A DNA stretch of 64,000 bases from Salinimonas marina (GTDB lineage: Bacteria; Pseudomonadota; Gammaproteobacteria; Enterobacterales; Alteromonadaceae), in NCBI RefSeq assembly GCF_015644725.1, contig NZ_CP064795.1:3036501-3100500 (forward strand), in the 5' to 3' direction. Shown here one piece after another: positions 46,359 to 56,902 of this stretch. Below the pieces are notes generated by a model. That model ran no database searches, was not told the DNA's origin, and saw only the letters and a list, made by a program, of their open reading frames with translations. Position 1 is the first letter of the stretch; the number at the start of each line of letters is the position of its first letter. Both the position numbers and the translations under genes were made by a program.

Positions 46359-48075
46359 AGGGGGCGAGCTCCTGTACCATTAATTGCACCGTTTCTTTGC
46401 CCCTAAACACATTTACTTCCAGCTGATAGGCAAGCTGAACCTGAGTGATACTGGTGTCAGGCCAGATACTGGTATCCACATTAAAGGCAATCGCATCGAC
46501 TTCCTGCTGCTCGCCGATTTTGAGAATAAGCTTAAGATGCTGTTGTTTTAGCAAACGCTGATGGGCAATTTCAAACACACCGTCAAACAGGGGTGCTTCA
46601 AATCCCTGACCAAAGGGCACCGCCTGTTTAAGTATCCGCGCCAGGGGCAAGCTGAGCTCGCTGGTGGCCAATTCGCCGTCGCTCATGATGGTATGCAGTG
46701 AGTCAATATTCTCCAGATGGCGGCTGACCACCTTAATAAAGGTGGCTTCAAATTCAGGTAACGCCGCAATGGGCAAGGACAAGCCGGCTGCCATCGCATG
46801 CCCCCCGAATTTTGAAATAAGACCGGGTTTGCGGGTATTCACCTCTTCCAGGACATCCCGGATATGGACCCCCGGAACCGAGCGCGCCGAGCCTTTGATA
46901 ATTGCTTCATCCTGATGCGCAAACGCAATCGCCGGACGTTTGTATTTTTCTTTCATGCGCCCGGCCACAATGCCAATCACGCCTTGATGAAAATCCTCTT
47001 TATACAACACCAGCGCTGGCGGCATTTGCTGTTGTTCCACGCTTAATCCGGCAATAACTTTTTCCGCCTCAGCCTTCATATCGCTTTCGATGGTTTTACG
47101 CTGCTGATTAAGCTGATCCAGCTCACTGGCCTGAAACCGTGCCTGCATGGCATCGTCACTAAGCAAACACTCGATTCCCAGCGCCATGTCGTCCAGGCGC
47201 CCGGCCGCATTTAACCGTGGACCTACCACAAACCCCAGATCGGTAGCACTCACATGAGCCAGGGTTTTACCGGCCACTTCAAATAATGCGCGGATCCCGG
47301 GTCGGCACTTGCCGGCCCGAATGCGTTGGAGTCCCTGATGCACCAGGATGCGGTTGTTTTTATCCAGCGGCACCACATCGGCCACGGTGCCTACTGCCAC
47401 TATATCGAGTAAATTCGCCAGATTGGGCGCCGGGATATTTTGCTTTTCAAACCAGGCGTCGGCCTGTAGCCGGGCGCGGAGAGCCAGCATTAAATAAAAT
47501 GCCACGCCCACCCCGGCCAGGTTTTTAGACAAAAACTCACAGCCTGGTTGGTTAGGGTTCACTATCGCATCAGCCTCCGGCAGCTGTGAACCAGGCAGAT
47601 GATGATCGGTGACAATAACGGTGGCCCCGCGGGCTTTGGCCCGGGCCACGCCAGGCAAGCAGGCAATGCCGTTGTCAACGGTAACAATCACCTCGGCACC
47701 TTCATCGCAGGCCACATCAACAATTTGTTCGCTAAGACCATAGCCAAAGTCAAAACGATTCGGCACCAGGTAGGAAACCTGTTGCAGGCCCATTTGCTGT
47801 AAGGCCAGCATACAGATAGCAGTACTGGTGGCTCCATCGGCATCAAAATCGCCTACGATAACCACCTTCTGATTATTGTAGATAGCCTGACACAGCAGGC
47901 TGGCGGCTTTGTCAGTACCGGTAAGGTGGGCGTAATGTTGCAGCGCCTGAACTTTGGTTTCCAGCTCGTCCAGGCTGGCAATCGCCCGCCCGCGGTAAAC
48001 CCGATCCAGCACCGGGTGAAGTGTGGGGCACAAAGGCTCGCGCGTCACTGTGCGCCGGACAATCGACAATCCCAT
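46348..48075 (-). CDS. recJ: Single-stranded-DNA-specific exonuclease RecJ
   Basis: RecJ degrades single-stranded DNA 5' to 3' in RecFOR recombination and mismatch repair. The DHH-family motifs are present: VGDFDADGATS, VTVDNGIA, VTDHHLPG and GPRLNAAGRLDDM. The 575-residue length is normal. The downstream DHHA1 part contains SKFGGHAMAAGLSL. It lies 101 bases from dsbC in the conserved order xerD-dsbC-recJ. Confidence 0.96.
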   Translation of the reverse strand: MGLSIVRRTVTREPLCPTLHPVLDRVYRGRAIASLDELETKVQALQHYAHLTGTDKAASLLCQAIYNNQKVVIVGDFDADGATSTAICMLALQQMGLQQVSYLVPNRFDFGYGLSEQIVDVACDEGAEVIVTVDNGIACLPGVARAKARGATVIVTDHHLPGSQLPEADAIVNPNQPGCEFLSKNLAGVGVAFYLMLALRARLQADAWFEKQNIPAPNLANLLDIVAVGTVADVVPLDKNNRILVHQGLQRIRAGKCRPGIRALFEVAGKTLAHVSATDLGFVVGPRLNAAGRLDDMALGIECLLSDDAMQARFQASELDQLNQQRKTIESDMKAEAEKVIAGLSVEQQQMPPALVLYKEDFHQGVIGIVAGRMKEKYKRPAIAFAHQDEAIIKGSARSVPGVHIRDVLEEVNTRKPGLISKFGGHAMAAGLSLPIAALPEFEATFIKVVSRHLENIDSLHTIMSDGELATSELSLPLARILKQAVPFGQGFEAPLFDGVFEIAHQRLLKQQHLKLILKIGEQQEVDAIAFNVDTSIWPDTSITQVQLAYQLEVNVFRGKETVQLMVQELAPYED

Positions 48076-48176
48076 AGAAACTTGTCACCTTAAATAGCAG
48101 GTATAAAACGATGCCCTATGATAGCGTTTATCGACGTCCAACAGTAGTCTGAGACCACGATAGTCTGGCTGAATTT

Positions 48177-48893
48177 TTAGCCGGCTTTGTCCAGTGCCTG
48201 TGCCAGAATGCCCGCCGGCTGATAACCCGGGATCAGCGTGCCATCTTCTAAGATGATGTTGGGGGTGCCATTTACGCCGACTGACTGACCAAACTGAAAA
48301 TGCTCGGCGACTTTATTCTGGCATTGCGCCGAGGCGATATCCTGATCCTGTTTAGCCGCGGTGAGCGCGTCGTTAGGCTCTTTAGCACACCATACCGAGA
48401 CCATCTCGTCATACACCGGCGACTGCAGTCCGGCGCGCGGGAACGCCAGGTAATTCACGGTGATACCCAGCGCATTAAGCTGATCTATCTCTTTATGCAT
48501 CTTGCGACAATACCCACAAGTGGTATCGGTAAACACCGTGATCACATGCTCTTCATTTTTAGCCTTGTACTGAATTACCGAGTCGGCGTATTTTTCGACG
48601 CCTTTCAGGCGCATCCTGGCCAGCGCATTTTCAGTAACATTGGCCATGTCGTTGTTCATATCAAATATGCGGGCCTGCATAAAGTACCGGCCATCTTCAG
48701 AGATATAAAACAGACCACGGTCGGAGGTGACCTGCAACAGTCCCGGTACCTCGGACTCACCAATGGCCTCGACACTCACGCCCAGCTGGTTTTCCAGCTT
48801 CGTCTTAACCTGGTCGCTGGTTTGGGCCAGGCTTACAAAGCTGGAAACCAGCAACGCACTCAAAGCCAGTAATTTCATGGTTGGTTTAAACAC
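48177..48893 (-). CDS. dsbC: Thiol:disulfide interchange protein DsbC
   Basis: DsbC is a periplasmic disulfide isomerase that repairs wrong disulfides. The 238-residue precursor has a signal peptide (cut after SLAQ or nearby), the dimerisation domain, a linker, and the thioredoxin-like domain with active-site CGYC (FTDTTCGYCRKMHKE). The cis-Pro TPNII loop is also intact (VNGTPNIILED). Confidence 0.95.
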   Translation of the reverse strand: MFKPTMKLLALSALLVSSFVSLAQTSDQVKTKLENQLGVSVEAIGESEVPGLLQVTSDRGLFYISEDGRYFMQARIFDMNNDMANVTENALARMRLKGVEKYADSVIQYKAKNEEHVITVFTDTTCGYCRKMHKEIDQLNALGITVNYLAFPRAGLQSPVYDEMVSVWCAKEPNDALTAAKQDQDIASAQCQNKVAEHFQFGQSVGVNGTPNIILEDGTLIPGYQPAGILAQALDKAG

Positions 48894-49008
48894 ACCTACT
48901 CCTTAAAGCATCCGATATTGCAACAGACCTGGCCTGTTGGTGATTTATTTCAATTTAAACGCATACTAACACAGTCTTATTGAACGCCTATCCGTTTGGT
49001 TTTTGCAG

Positions 49009-49923
49009 CTAACCACGGGGATGATGCTCGGCAATCAATGACTGCAGACGTTCGGTCGCCACATGGGTATAGATTTGGGTGGTAGACAGATCGCTATGAC
49101 CTAATAACATCTGCACCACCCGCAAATCAGCGCCATGATTAAGCAAATGGGTGGCAAAAGCATGACGCAGGGTATGCGGGGAAAGCGGCTGGCTGATACC
49201 TGCACGAAGGGCATAATGCTTAATCCGGTGCCAGAATGTCTGGCGGGTCATTTGTCGTGAGCGGGTACTGACAAACAGGATATCACTTTGGGTTTTAAGT
49301 AACTGCGGACGCGCGGTACTCATATAGATGTGCAGCCAGTCGATGGCTTCTTCACCCAGCGGCACCAGCCGCTCTTTATCGCCCTTGCCGGTTACCCGAA
49401 TCACACCCTGCTGGGTATTAACCTGCTCCAGTCGCAGGCCCACCAGTTCACTCACCCGTAAGCCAGTAGCATAGAGCACTTCAAGCATACAGCGGTCGCG
49501 ACATTCAATGGGTTCATCAATATCGGGCGCCGCCAGCAAATCATCCACCTGCTGTTCGCTTAAGGTGGCGGGCAGACTTTTTGGGGTTTTAGGATTGGCT
49601 AACGCGGCCACCGGATTATCGCTGCGCTGGTTCAAACTGATCAGATACACATAAAAAGCCCGCATGGCACTCATGGCCCGCATAGTGCTGCGACTCGATA
49701 GGCCCTGTTGATGGCGGTAACTCAGATACGCCTGAATATCTTCGGTGTCCAGCACCGCAATATCCTGACGCTGATGGGTCACACAAAACAGCGCCAGTTT
49801 TTTCAGATCGGTGCGGTAGCTTTGCTGGGTATGTTCGCTAAGCCCTTTTTCCAGCCATAGCATTTCAATAAACCGGTCAATATGCTCCAGACTTACCGCG
49901 GGCACATCGGCGTAAGTGCTCAT
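49009..49923 (-). CDS. xerD: Site-specific tyrosine recombinase XerD
   Basis: XerD with XerC resolves chromosome dimers at dif. The 304-residue protein has an N-terminal SAM-like core-binding domain and the catalytic domain with Arg (YATGLRVSELVGLRL), His-x-x-Arg (HTLRHAFATHLL) and His...Tyr (LLGHSDLSTTQIYTHV). It overlaps djlA by four bases. Confidence 0.96.
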   Translation of the reverse strand: MSTYADVPAVSLEHIDRFIEMLWLEKGLSEHTQQSYRTDLKKLALFCVTHQRQDIAVLDTEDIQAYLSYRHQQGLSSRSTMRAMSAMRAFYVYLISLNQRSDNPVAALANPKTPKSLPATLSEQQVDDLLAAPDIDEPIECRDRCMLEVLYATGLRVSELVGLRLEQVNTQQGVIRVTGKGDKERLVPLGEEAIDWLHIYMSTARPQLLKTQSDILFVSTRSRQMTRQTFWHRIKHYALRAGISQPLSPHTLRHAFATHLLNHGADLRVVQMLLGHSDLSTTQIYTHVATERLQSLIAEHHPRG

Positions 49924-50759
49924 TTAAAACCCCGCCGCTCTTTAATCAGCTCATAAGCCGCCTGAATATCCTGGGTTTTGTTTTTGGCCATTTCCAGTGC
50001 CTGTTTCGGTAACCCTTTGGAAGCCAGTTTATCCGGATGATGTTCCGCCATGCGCTTGCGATATGCCCGCTTCACCGTTTTTTCATCATCCTCTTCGCTT
50101 ACCCCCAGAATTTGGTTGGCATCGGCCAGGGTTTGGGTCTGGCTGTAGGTGCTTTTGCTGCCCTGCTGCTGTTGTCCGCGCTGACGAAAGCGCAGTTCAG
50201 CCTCATAGGCGGCCAGCAGATAATCCAAATCCTTACGTTTAAAACCCAATGCCTTGGCGACTTTTTCCAGCACCTTGAGTTCGCCGTGGGTGACCTGGCC
50301 ATCGGCAAATGCAGCCTGTATCAGTATTTCCAGAAACACCTGTAATATGTCGCGCCGGCCATGACAGTTTTCATATAAGCTGGAGAGGGTGTCGGTAACC
50401 GGGTAATCCGCCGACTTGCCTTCGCGATAGGCATCCTGGGCTTCTTTGCGTGCCTGTCCCTGTAACTGCATGTCATCCATTAACGCCGTGGCAATTTGGA
50501 TTTCGCGAGGGGTGACCTGACCATCGGCTTTGGCCAGATGCCCCAGCGCCGCAAACAAACTATGAAAAAAGATGGCCTGTTGTTTCAATCCTGACTGGTC
50601 GGTGAAAAAACGGCCAAACCCACCCAGTTTATTGAAGTCCTGACTATAGGCTTTATCAAACAAGTGACCGACAATAAGCCCCAGAATCGCACCGGGTATT
50701 TTTAAAAACATAAAGCCAAAGATCAGCCCTAGCAACTTGCCCCAAAACGGCATTATCAA
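49920..50759 (-). CDS. djlA: Co-chaperone DjlA
   Basis: DjlA is a membrane-bound DnaJ-like protein that stimulates DnaK. The 279-residue product has a short N-terminal membrane helix (LLGLIFGFMFLKIPGAILGLIVG) with Gly-rich packing, a TerB-like helical domain (about 50-170), and a C-terminal J domain with the HPD motif (MAEHHPDKLAS). Its pairing with lptD (divergent, 335 bases apart) is conserved in gammaproteobacteria. Confidence 0.94.
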   Translation of the reverse strand: MIMPFWGKLLGLIFGFMFLKIPGAILGLIVGHLFDKAYSQDFNKLGGFGRFFTDQSGLKQQAIFFHSLFAALGHLAKADGQVTPREIQIATALMDDMQLQGQARKEAQDAYREGKSADYPVTDTLSSLYENCHGRRDILQVFLEILIQAAFADGQVTHGELKVLEKVAKALGFKRKDLDYLLAAYEAELRFRQRGQQQQGSKSTYSQTQTLADANQILGVSEEDDEKTVKRAYRKRMAEHHPDKLASKGLPKQALEMAKNKTQDIQAAYELIKERRGFK

Positions 50760-51094
50760 ACTCCCCCTACATTGATGGCCGGAACAACGTATTGAATTTA
50801 CTCGTGTGCAAGTCCGGCAATAGTGTGCCTAATTTAGCGTTTTTTGTTGTATGAATCGAACAATCCCGCCGACAATTACGCTGAATATGCCTGTGATAAG
50901 GTGATTTCCAAAGCTTTTTTCCACTCCATGGTTGGTTATTGATACTAAAGTGCTTAGAATTGGTGGGTATTTACGTACGTCGGCCAGGATGGTTGGCGCT
51001 TTGTATCGTAACGGACAGCATTCTGGCGACTTATCTTCGCTTACCCGGATAAGTACAGATCGGACAGTATCACTAACAGGCCATTCACCCTCGC
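50760..51094. other. Divergent region between djlA and lptD
   Basis: No convincing gene. A 104-codon minus-strand frame (50829-51143) overlaps the lptD start and has no domain. In enterobacteria the lptD promoter is sigma-E dependent; a GAACTT/TCTGA-like pair was not found here with confidence. Confidence 0.35.
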
Positions 51095-53344
51095 ATGAAA
51101 AAGACCTGCGCATCGCTTTTGTTATTTTCTCTTGGCTGGTCATCAGCTCAGGGACAAACCACCTCTGACACGTCTGAGCCGGAACCCCGTACTGGCATGG
51201 AACTGCTGTGTCCGGCGTCGCCGGTGCAGTTTTCTTCGACCCAGCTGATGTCCACGGGTGAAGTGAAAGTAGAGGCTGACTCCACTGAATTTTTGTCTCA
51301 GCGCAAGGCCAATTTCAGTGGCAATGTCGATATTACCTCCGATGCTGCCACTATCCGTGCCGATGAAGCGCAGGTGAAAAATAACGGCCGCCAGCTACAG
51401 GCTTCTGGTGATGTGCAATATCAGGATGCGCAGTTGCAGGTAAACAGCGACGAGGTCATGCTGGACTCGGTCACTGAAACCCTGAACATGTCGAATACCG
51501 AATATCATTTAAATGGCTCTAATGGACGTGGCACCGCCCGCATGATTGATCTGACCTCCGCCGACGGCCTGACACTGACCGATGTCAGCTTTACCACTTG
51601 TCCGGCCCAAAGCCGTGACTGGATGATCAAAGCGTCTGAAATCAGTATTGAGCGTGACTCGATGTGGGGCCAGGCCAAAAACACCCGCTTTTATGTGGGG
51701 GATGTACCGGTCTTTTATCTGCCCTATTTTGCCTTTCCGGTCAGTGATCAACGCCAGACCGGCTTATTGTTTCCTGAAATTTCCAGCTCCTCGAACACCG
51801 GGCTGGATATCGAGCAGCCTTTTTACTGGAACATGGCACCTAATTACGACATGACGGTGTCGCCCAGGCTGATGACCGATCGGGGCGTTCAGCTTAAAAC
51901 CCAGTTTCGGTATTTAAGCGAACAGGGTTACAGCATGCTTGATGTTGAGTATCTGCCGTCAGACAAAGACACCCCAAATGAAGACAACCGCTATTTTTAT
52001 CGTCTGGCCCATGACGGCTACTTAAGTCAGAACTGGACTGTGGGCGTCGATGTAAACGGCATCAGCGACGACAACTATATCGTCGATCTGGGCTCTGAAT
52101 ATTACAACCGGGCCGACACGCACCTGGCCCGCACGCTGGGCCTGAACTATTTTGCCCCCGATATGCTGCTGGACATCCACATTCGCGACTTTGAAACAAT
52201 CGGGTTCCAAAATGACTCCTATCGGGCCTTGCCCGAGGCACGGCTGGCCATTACCAAACCCTTTGCCCGGTATTTTGAGTTTTCACTGGACTCCGAGCTG
52301 GCCTATTTTGACAACAAAAACGACACCTCGCCCACGGCCATGCGGTTTCATGTGGCCCCCACCCTGGCGCTGCCTTATCAGCGCCACTGGGGCGAGCTGA
52401 GCGCCGAGGCCACCGTGTTGAACACCTATTACCGGCAAAGCAATATCGATGACACTGACTTAGCCGATGAAGTAAACCGGACCCTGGGTCAGGGGCGATT
52501 GTTCGGAACCTTATATTTTGAGCGGGATGGGGGCTGGTTCAGTGACACCGGCACCACCACCCTGGAGCCAAAAGTACAGTATCTGTATACCTCGTATGAA
52601 GACCAGCGTGAAATTGGCATCTACGATACCACGGTGCTGCTGACGGATATGGAAAGCTTGTTCCGGGGCCGTGAATTTACGGGTTTGGATCGTATTAATG
52701 ATAATAATCAGGTGACTGTGGGCGTTACCTCACGAATTTTAGATGACGCCCACCGGGAACAATTTGCCCTTAGCCTGGGTCAGATATTCTACTTTGGCGA
52801 CAACCAGGTGATTTCGCCGACCCAGAATCAGGACCGCTCCGCGTTGGCAGCGGAGCTGGACTGGCGAATGACAGATCGCTGGTATTTCCATTCAGATGTG
52901 CAGATAATGACGCAAACCGATAAGGTGGAGCGCAGCAGCCATACTCTGGAATACCGGCGGGACGCCGAAAGTCTGGTGCAACTGACCCATCGTTATGTAC
53001 GCGAGCTCAGTGGGGAAACTATTGATCAGGTTGGTATTTCTGCCAGCTGGCCAATTAATCAAAACTGGCACTGGGTAGGGCGTACCTACCGCGATTTGGA
53101 AAGAAACCGCAGTATCGAGTCTTATTTTGGTTTACAGTACGAATCCTGTTGCTGGGCAATCCAGGTGGTCGCGCAACGTCAGCTAAGCAACCGCTTTGCA
53201 GATGACGGACAGCAGTCCACCGATGAATATGATTCTGGTATTGGTGTGCAGTTTATTTTTAAAGGACTGGGTTCCTCCAAATCAAGCCGACGCATGCTTG
53301 AAGACGGAATGTTTGGCTATCGGCAACCGTACAACCTGAATTAA
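51095..53344 (+). CDS. lptD: LPS-assembly protein LptD
   Basis: LptD is the outer-membrane barrel that, with LptE, inserts LPS into the outer leaflet. The 749-residue precursor has a signal peptide (cut near AQG-Q), an OstA-like periplasmic domain (about 55-190) and the 26-strand barrel. Cys in MELLCPAS, FTTCPAQS and the pair in YESCCWAIQVV form the disulfides needed for activity. SurA, encoded next, helps its folding. Confidence 0.96.
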   Translation: MKKTCASLLLFSLGWSSAQGQTTSDTSEPEPRTGMELLCPASPVQFSSTQLMSTGEVKVEADSTEFLSQRKANFSGNVDITSDAATIRADEAQVKNNGRQLQASGDVQYQDAQLQVNSDEVMLDSVTETLNMSNTEYHLNGSNGRGTARMIDLTSADGLTLTDVSFTTCPAQSRDWMIKASEISIERDSMWGQAKNTRFYVGDVPVFYLPYFAFPVSDQRQTGLLFPEISSSSNTGLDIEQPFYWNMAPNYDMTVSPRLMTDRGVQLKTQFRYLSEQGYSMLDVEYLPSDKDTPNEDNRYFYRLAHDGYLSQNWTVGVDVNGISDDNYIVDLGSEYYNRADTHLARTLGLNYFAPDMLLDIHIRDFETIGFQNDSYRALPEARLAITKPFARYFEFSLDSELAYFDNKNDTSPTAMRFHVAPTLALPYQRHWGELSAEATVLNTYYRQSNIDDTDLADEVNRTLGQGRLFGTLYFERDGGWFSDTGTTTLEPKVQYLYTSYEDQREIGIYDTTVLLTDMESLFRGREFTGLDRINDNNQVTVGVTSRILDDAHREQFALSLGQIFYFGDNQVISPTQNQDRSALAAELDWRMTDRWYFHSDVQIMTQTDKVERSSHTLEYRRDAESLVQLTHRYVRELSGETIDQVGISASWPINQNWHWVGRTYRDLERNRSIESYFGLQYESCCWAIQVVAQRQLSNRFADDGQQSTDEYDSGIGVQFIFKGLGSSKSSRRMLEDGMFGYRQPYNLN

Positions 53345-53398
53345 TTTACCATGCTACATCTCAGTGATGGAATGTAGTGATACAAACGACAATAAAGA

Positions 53399-54682
53399 GT
53401 GATTATGAAGTTCATTATACGGGCTATGTATTTAACTGCCCTGCTGACGTTTTCTAGCTGGGCACAGCAAGTTTCTCTGGATCGCGTAGCGGTCATCGTT
53501 GACCAGGGTGTGATATTGGAAAGCGAAATTGAGGCGCTGGTGGCGGATGTCCGGCGCAACGCCCAAAATAACGACCAACAACTCCCGGCGGATCGGGTAT
53601 TACGTACTCAGGCCATCGAGCGTCTGATTCTGAAAAACCTGCAAATGCAAATGGCAGAACGCATGGGGATTCAGGTCAGCGATCCACAGCTTGAGCAAAC
53701 CATTGCCAACATCGCCCAGGGCGAAGGCATGAATGTGCCTCAGCTGCGTGACGAACTGAGTAAAGAAGGCATGAGCTACGATGATTACCGCGAAGATGTA
53801 CGCGAAGAATTAATCATTGGTGAGGTGCGCCGGGCCAATGTACGCCGTCGTATCTATATCACCCCCCAGGAGATCGACGCGCTGGTCAAGCTGATGGACG
53901 AGCAAGGCGCCGAGCAGGCAGAGTATCAGCTGGGACACATTCTTATTGGTCTGCCTTCTGAACCAGCTGAAGATGTCATCGAAGATGCCCGCTCACGGGC
54001 AGAAAAAGTCATTAAGCTGTTAAACGATGGTTCTGACTTTGCCCGGATTGCTATCACCTCCTCCTCTGGCTCTGAAGCGCTGGAAGGCGGTGATATGGGC
54101 TGGCTGAACATCAACTCCATGCCGACGTTGTTTGCTGAAGCTGTACAGGGCAAAGACAAAGGGGAGCTGATTGGTCCGATTCGAAGCGGTGCTGGTTTTC
54201 ATATACTGAAGATTAAAGACACCCGCGGCATTGAAAAAGTGACGGTGGAAGAGGTGAATGCGCGTCACATTCTGATCAAGCCGTCTATCATTTTAAGCGA
54301 AGACAAAGCCAAAGAGATGCTGGTTAAGTTCCGTCAGCAGGTCATCGACGGCGAAGCCGAGTTTGCCGCACTGGCGAAAGAGCATTCCGATGACCCGGGC
54401 TCGGCCTTAAAAGGCGGCAACCTGGGCTGGGCAGATCCCAACATGTATGTGCCTGCCTTTAAAGAAGCCCTGGCGAACCTGGAGCCCGGTGAATACAGCA
54501 AGCCAATCCGTTCCTCTCACGGCTGGCATTTGATTCAGCTTGAAGATCGCCGTATCGACGATGCGACTGATAAGCGCAAAGAAGACAAAGCCTCACAGCT
54601 AATCTACAACCGCAAGTTCAAGGAAGAATCTGAAGCGTGGATCCGCGAAATGCGTGACGCCGCCTACATTGAAGTTTTGTAG
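53399..54682 (+). CDS. surA: Periplasmic chaperone / peptidyl-prolyl isomerase SurA
   Basis: SurA escorts unfolded outer-membrane proteins, including LptD. The 427-residue protein has a signal peptide (cut after WAQ), the N-terminal chaperone domain and two parvulin domains. Each parvulin has the typical signature: QLGHILIGLPS...SSSGSEALEGGDMGW in the first, and NARHILIKPSI...SDDPGSALKGGNLGW in the second. It lies 54 bases downstream of lptD. Confidence 0.96.
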   Translation: MIMKFIIRAMYLTALLTFSSWAQQVSLDRVAVIVDQGVILESEIEALVADVRRNAQNNDQQLPADRVLRTQAIERLILKNLQMQMAERMGIQVSDPQLEQTIANIAQGEGMNVPQLRDELSKEGMSYDDYREDVREELIIGEVRRANVRRRIYITPQEIDALVKLMDEQGAEQAEYQLGHILIGLPSEPAEDVIEDARSRAEKVIKLLNDGSDFARIAITSSSGSEALEGGDMGWLNINSMPTLFAEAVQGKDKGELIGPIRSGAGFHILKIKDTRGIEKVTVEEVNARHILIKPSIILSEDKAKEMLVKFRQQVIDGEAEFAALAKEHSDDPGSALKGGNLGWADPNMYVPAFKEALANLEPGEYSKPIRSSHGWHLIQLEDRRIDDATDKRKEDKASQLIYNRKFKEESEAWIREMRDAAYIEVL

Positions 54683-54703
54683 GTCAGGCCCAATTAAGAG
54701 CAG

Positions 54704-55687
54704 ATGAATATTCAAAAAATAGCAGTAACGCCCGGCGAACCAGCCGGGATTGGCCCCGATTTAATCCTGCAACTGGCCCAGCAACGCTGGCCGGTACAGC
54801 TGGTGGTATTTGCCGATACGCAAATGCTTAACGAGCGTGCGCAGCAACTCGGTCTGGCCATACAACTCACCCCTTTTCAGGATGACCTGCAACGCCTGCC
54901 TGAGCCCGGTGAACTCTTTATCCGACAGGTAGATATTGAAGCGCAGGTGGTCCCCGGGCAGCTGGATCCGGCGAATGGCCGCTATGTGGTCGAGACTCTG
55001 CGTCAGGCATGCCATGCCAATATGCATGAAGGTTTTGATGCCGTGGTAACGGGTCCGGTCCACAAAGGCATTATCAATGAGGCGGGGGTGTCATTTTCTG
55101 GTCACACCGAATACTTCGCTTCTCAGTCCAATACGCTGGACGTGGTAATGCTGCTGTCGACCGAAGGGCTTAATGTGGCGCTGGCGACCACCCATATTCC
55201 GTTAGAGTATGTGTCCAAAGCCATCACCGCCGAACGTCTGAACCGGGTCATCCGCATTATCGATAACGATTTAAGACAAAAATTCGGGCTGGCTGAGCCG
55301 CATATTTTTGTCTGCGGACTGAATCCGCACGCCGGTGAGGATGGCCATATTGGCCGTGAAGAAATAGAGACCATGATCCCGGCGCTGGAAGCCCTGCGTG
55401 GCGAAGGCATTAAATTGACCGGTCCCCTGCCCGCAGATACTATCTTTCAGCCCAAATACCTGGAACACGCTGATGTGGTGCTGGCGATGTACCATGATCA
55501 GGGTCTTCCTGTACTTAAATTTAAAGGCTTCGGCGCTGCTGTAAATATCACTTTGGGGTTGCCGTTTATCCGCACCTCGGTTGATCACGGCACCGCGGTA
55601 GATCTGGCGGGTACCGGCCAGGCGGATACCGGAAGTTTCCAAAAAGCGCTGGAAAAAGCCATCGAACTTGCGAACAGTCATTTATGA
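54704..55687 (+). CDS. pdxA: 4-hydroxythreonine-4-phosphate dehydrogenase
   Basis: PdxA supplies the PdxJ substrate in vitamin B6 synthesis. The 327-residue protein has [15 protein letters not shown] at the start, the metal-ligand SGHTEY motif, and [12 protein letters not shown] near the C-terminus. It starts 21 bases after surA and overlaps rsmA by four bases. Confidence 0.96.
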   Translation: MNIQKIAVTPGEPAGIGPDLILQLAQQRWPVQLVVFADTQMLNERAQQLGLAIQLTPFQDDLQRLPEPGELFIRQVDIEAQVVPGQLDPANGRYVVETLRQACHANMHEGFDAVVTGPVHKGIINEAGVSFSGHTEYFASQSNTLDVVMLLSTEGLNVALATTHIPLEYVSKAITAERLNRVIRIIDNDLRQKFGLAEPHIFVCGLNPHAGEDGHIGREEIETMIPALEALRGEGIKLTGPLPADTIFQPKYLEHADVVLAMYHDQGLPVLKFKGFGAAVNITLGLPFIRTSVDHGTAVDLAGTGQADTGSFQKALEKAIELANSHL

Positions 55688-56508
55688 GTAAAACCCACCT
55701 GGGCCACACCGCACGAAAGCGGTTTGGCCAGAATTTTTTGCATGACGACTATGTCATTGAACAAATTGTTAATTCGATAAATCCCCGCAACGGTGAAAAC
55801 CTGGTTGAAATTGGCCCCGGTCTGGGTGCCCTCACTGACCCGGTGTGTGAACGTGTTGACGCCCTGACCGTGGTAGAGCTGGATCGTGACCTGGCTAAGC
55901 GGCTACGTCACCACCCCTTTCATGGCAGCAAACTGAATATTATTGAACAGGATGCGCTGACCCTGGATTTCACCACGGTCAAAGACAATCTGCCCAATCC
56001 AGACCAGTCGCTACGGGTGTTTGGTAATCTGCCTTACAATATTTCCACGCCGTTGATGTTTCATCTGTTTGATTATGCTGACAGCATCCACGACATGCAC
56101 TTTATGCTGCAAAAAGAAGTGGTCAATCGGTTAGCGGCCGGGCCCGGCTCGAAAAACTATGGCCGGTTGTCGGTTATGGCGCAGTACTACTGCTCGGTAA
56201 CCCCGGTGCTTACCGTGCCGCCCGACGCCTTTAAGCCAGCGCCCAAGGTCGACTCAGCCGTAGTCAGACTGGTGCCGCACGCCAGCGCCCCGGTAGAGGT
56301 AGAGTCGGTGAACACGCTGGAGCGGGTTTGTGCTCAGGCATTCAATCAACGCCGTAAAACCATTCGCAATAGCCTCAAAGACTGCATCAGTGAAGAAAAT
56401 CTTAGCAGCCTGGATATCAATCCTGGGGTGCGGGCCGAGACCCTGTCGTTGCAAAACTTTGCCACCATTGCCAACTTTATCTATGAGCACGGGACCCCAA
56501 AACAGTGA
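55684..56508 (+). CDS. rsmA: 16S rRNA (adenine(1518)-N6/adenine(1519)-N6)-dimethyltransferase
   Basis: RsmA (KsgA) dimethylates two adenines in the 3' hairpin of 16S rRNA, a late check in 30S assembly. The 274-residue protein has motif I ([11 protein letters not shown]), motif IV NLPYNIS and the [11 protein letters not shown] start. It overlaps pdxA by four bases and apaG by four bases. Confidence 0.97.
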   Translation: MSKTHLGHTARKRFGQNFLHDDYVIEQIVNSINPRNGENLVEIGPGLGALTDPVCERVDALTVVELDRDLAKRLRHHPFHGSKLNIIEQDALTLDFTTVKDNLPNPDQSLRVFGNLPYNISTPLMFHLFDYADSIHDMHFMLQKEVVNRLAAGPGSKNYGRLSVMAQYYCSVTPVLTVPPDAFKPAPKVDSAVVRLVPHASAPVEVESVNTLERVCAQAFNQRRKTIRNSLKDCISEENLSSLDINPGVRAETLSLQNFATIANFIYEHGTPKQ

Positions 56509-56882
56509 CATCGAAGGGCGCAGTAAACGTTGAAGTACAGACACGGCACCTGCCTGACCACCCGGTTACGGAAAAAGGTCAGTTTGCATTTGCCTATCAA
56601 ATCACTATTACTAACCACAGCGATGTCACCGTTCAGCTCATCAACCGTTATTGGCTAATCACCGATGGTGCGGGTAAACGCAGCGAAGTAGAAGGTTCCG
56701 GGGTCGTCGGCAAACAGCCCTCACTGGCCCCTGGCGAAGAGTTTCAGTACACCAGTGGCGCCATTCTGGATACGCCGGTAGGCACCATGGAAGGCTATTA
56801 CGAAATGCAGTGCGAAGACGGCGAAATGGTACGGGTACCGATCGATGTTTTTCGTCTGGCAGTACCCAATAGCATCAACTAG
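56505..56882 (+). CDS. apaG: ApaG protein (Co2+/Mg2+ efflux-associated fold)
   Basis: This 125-residue protein has the immunoglobulin-like ApaG fold, with the motif [36 protein letters not shown]. Its exact role is unsettled. It overlaps rsmA and lies 20 bases upstream of apaH, the fixed order rsmA-apaG-apaH. The translation start is ATG at 56505. Confidence 0.93.
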   Translation: MTSKGAVNVEVQTRHLPDHPVTEKGQFAFAYQITITNHSDVTVQLINRYWLITDGAGKRSEVEGSGVVGKQPSLAPGEEFQYTSGAILDTPVGTMEGYYEMQCEDGEMVRVPIDVFRLAVPNSIN

Positions 56883-56902
56883 TTCCACGGGTAGCCAATT
56901 TT

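Noticed and set aside
50829..51143. 104-codon minus-strand frame before lptD
   Set aside because: It overlaps the real lptD start and has no domain; probably accidental, although its C-terminal end is hydrophobic.
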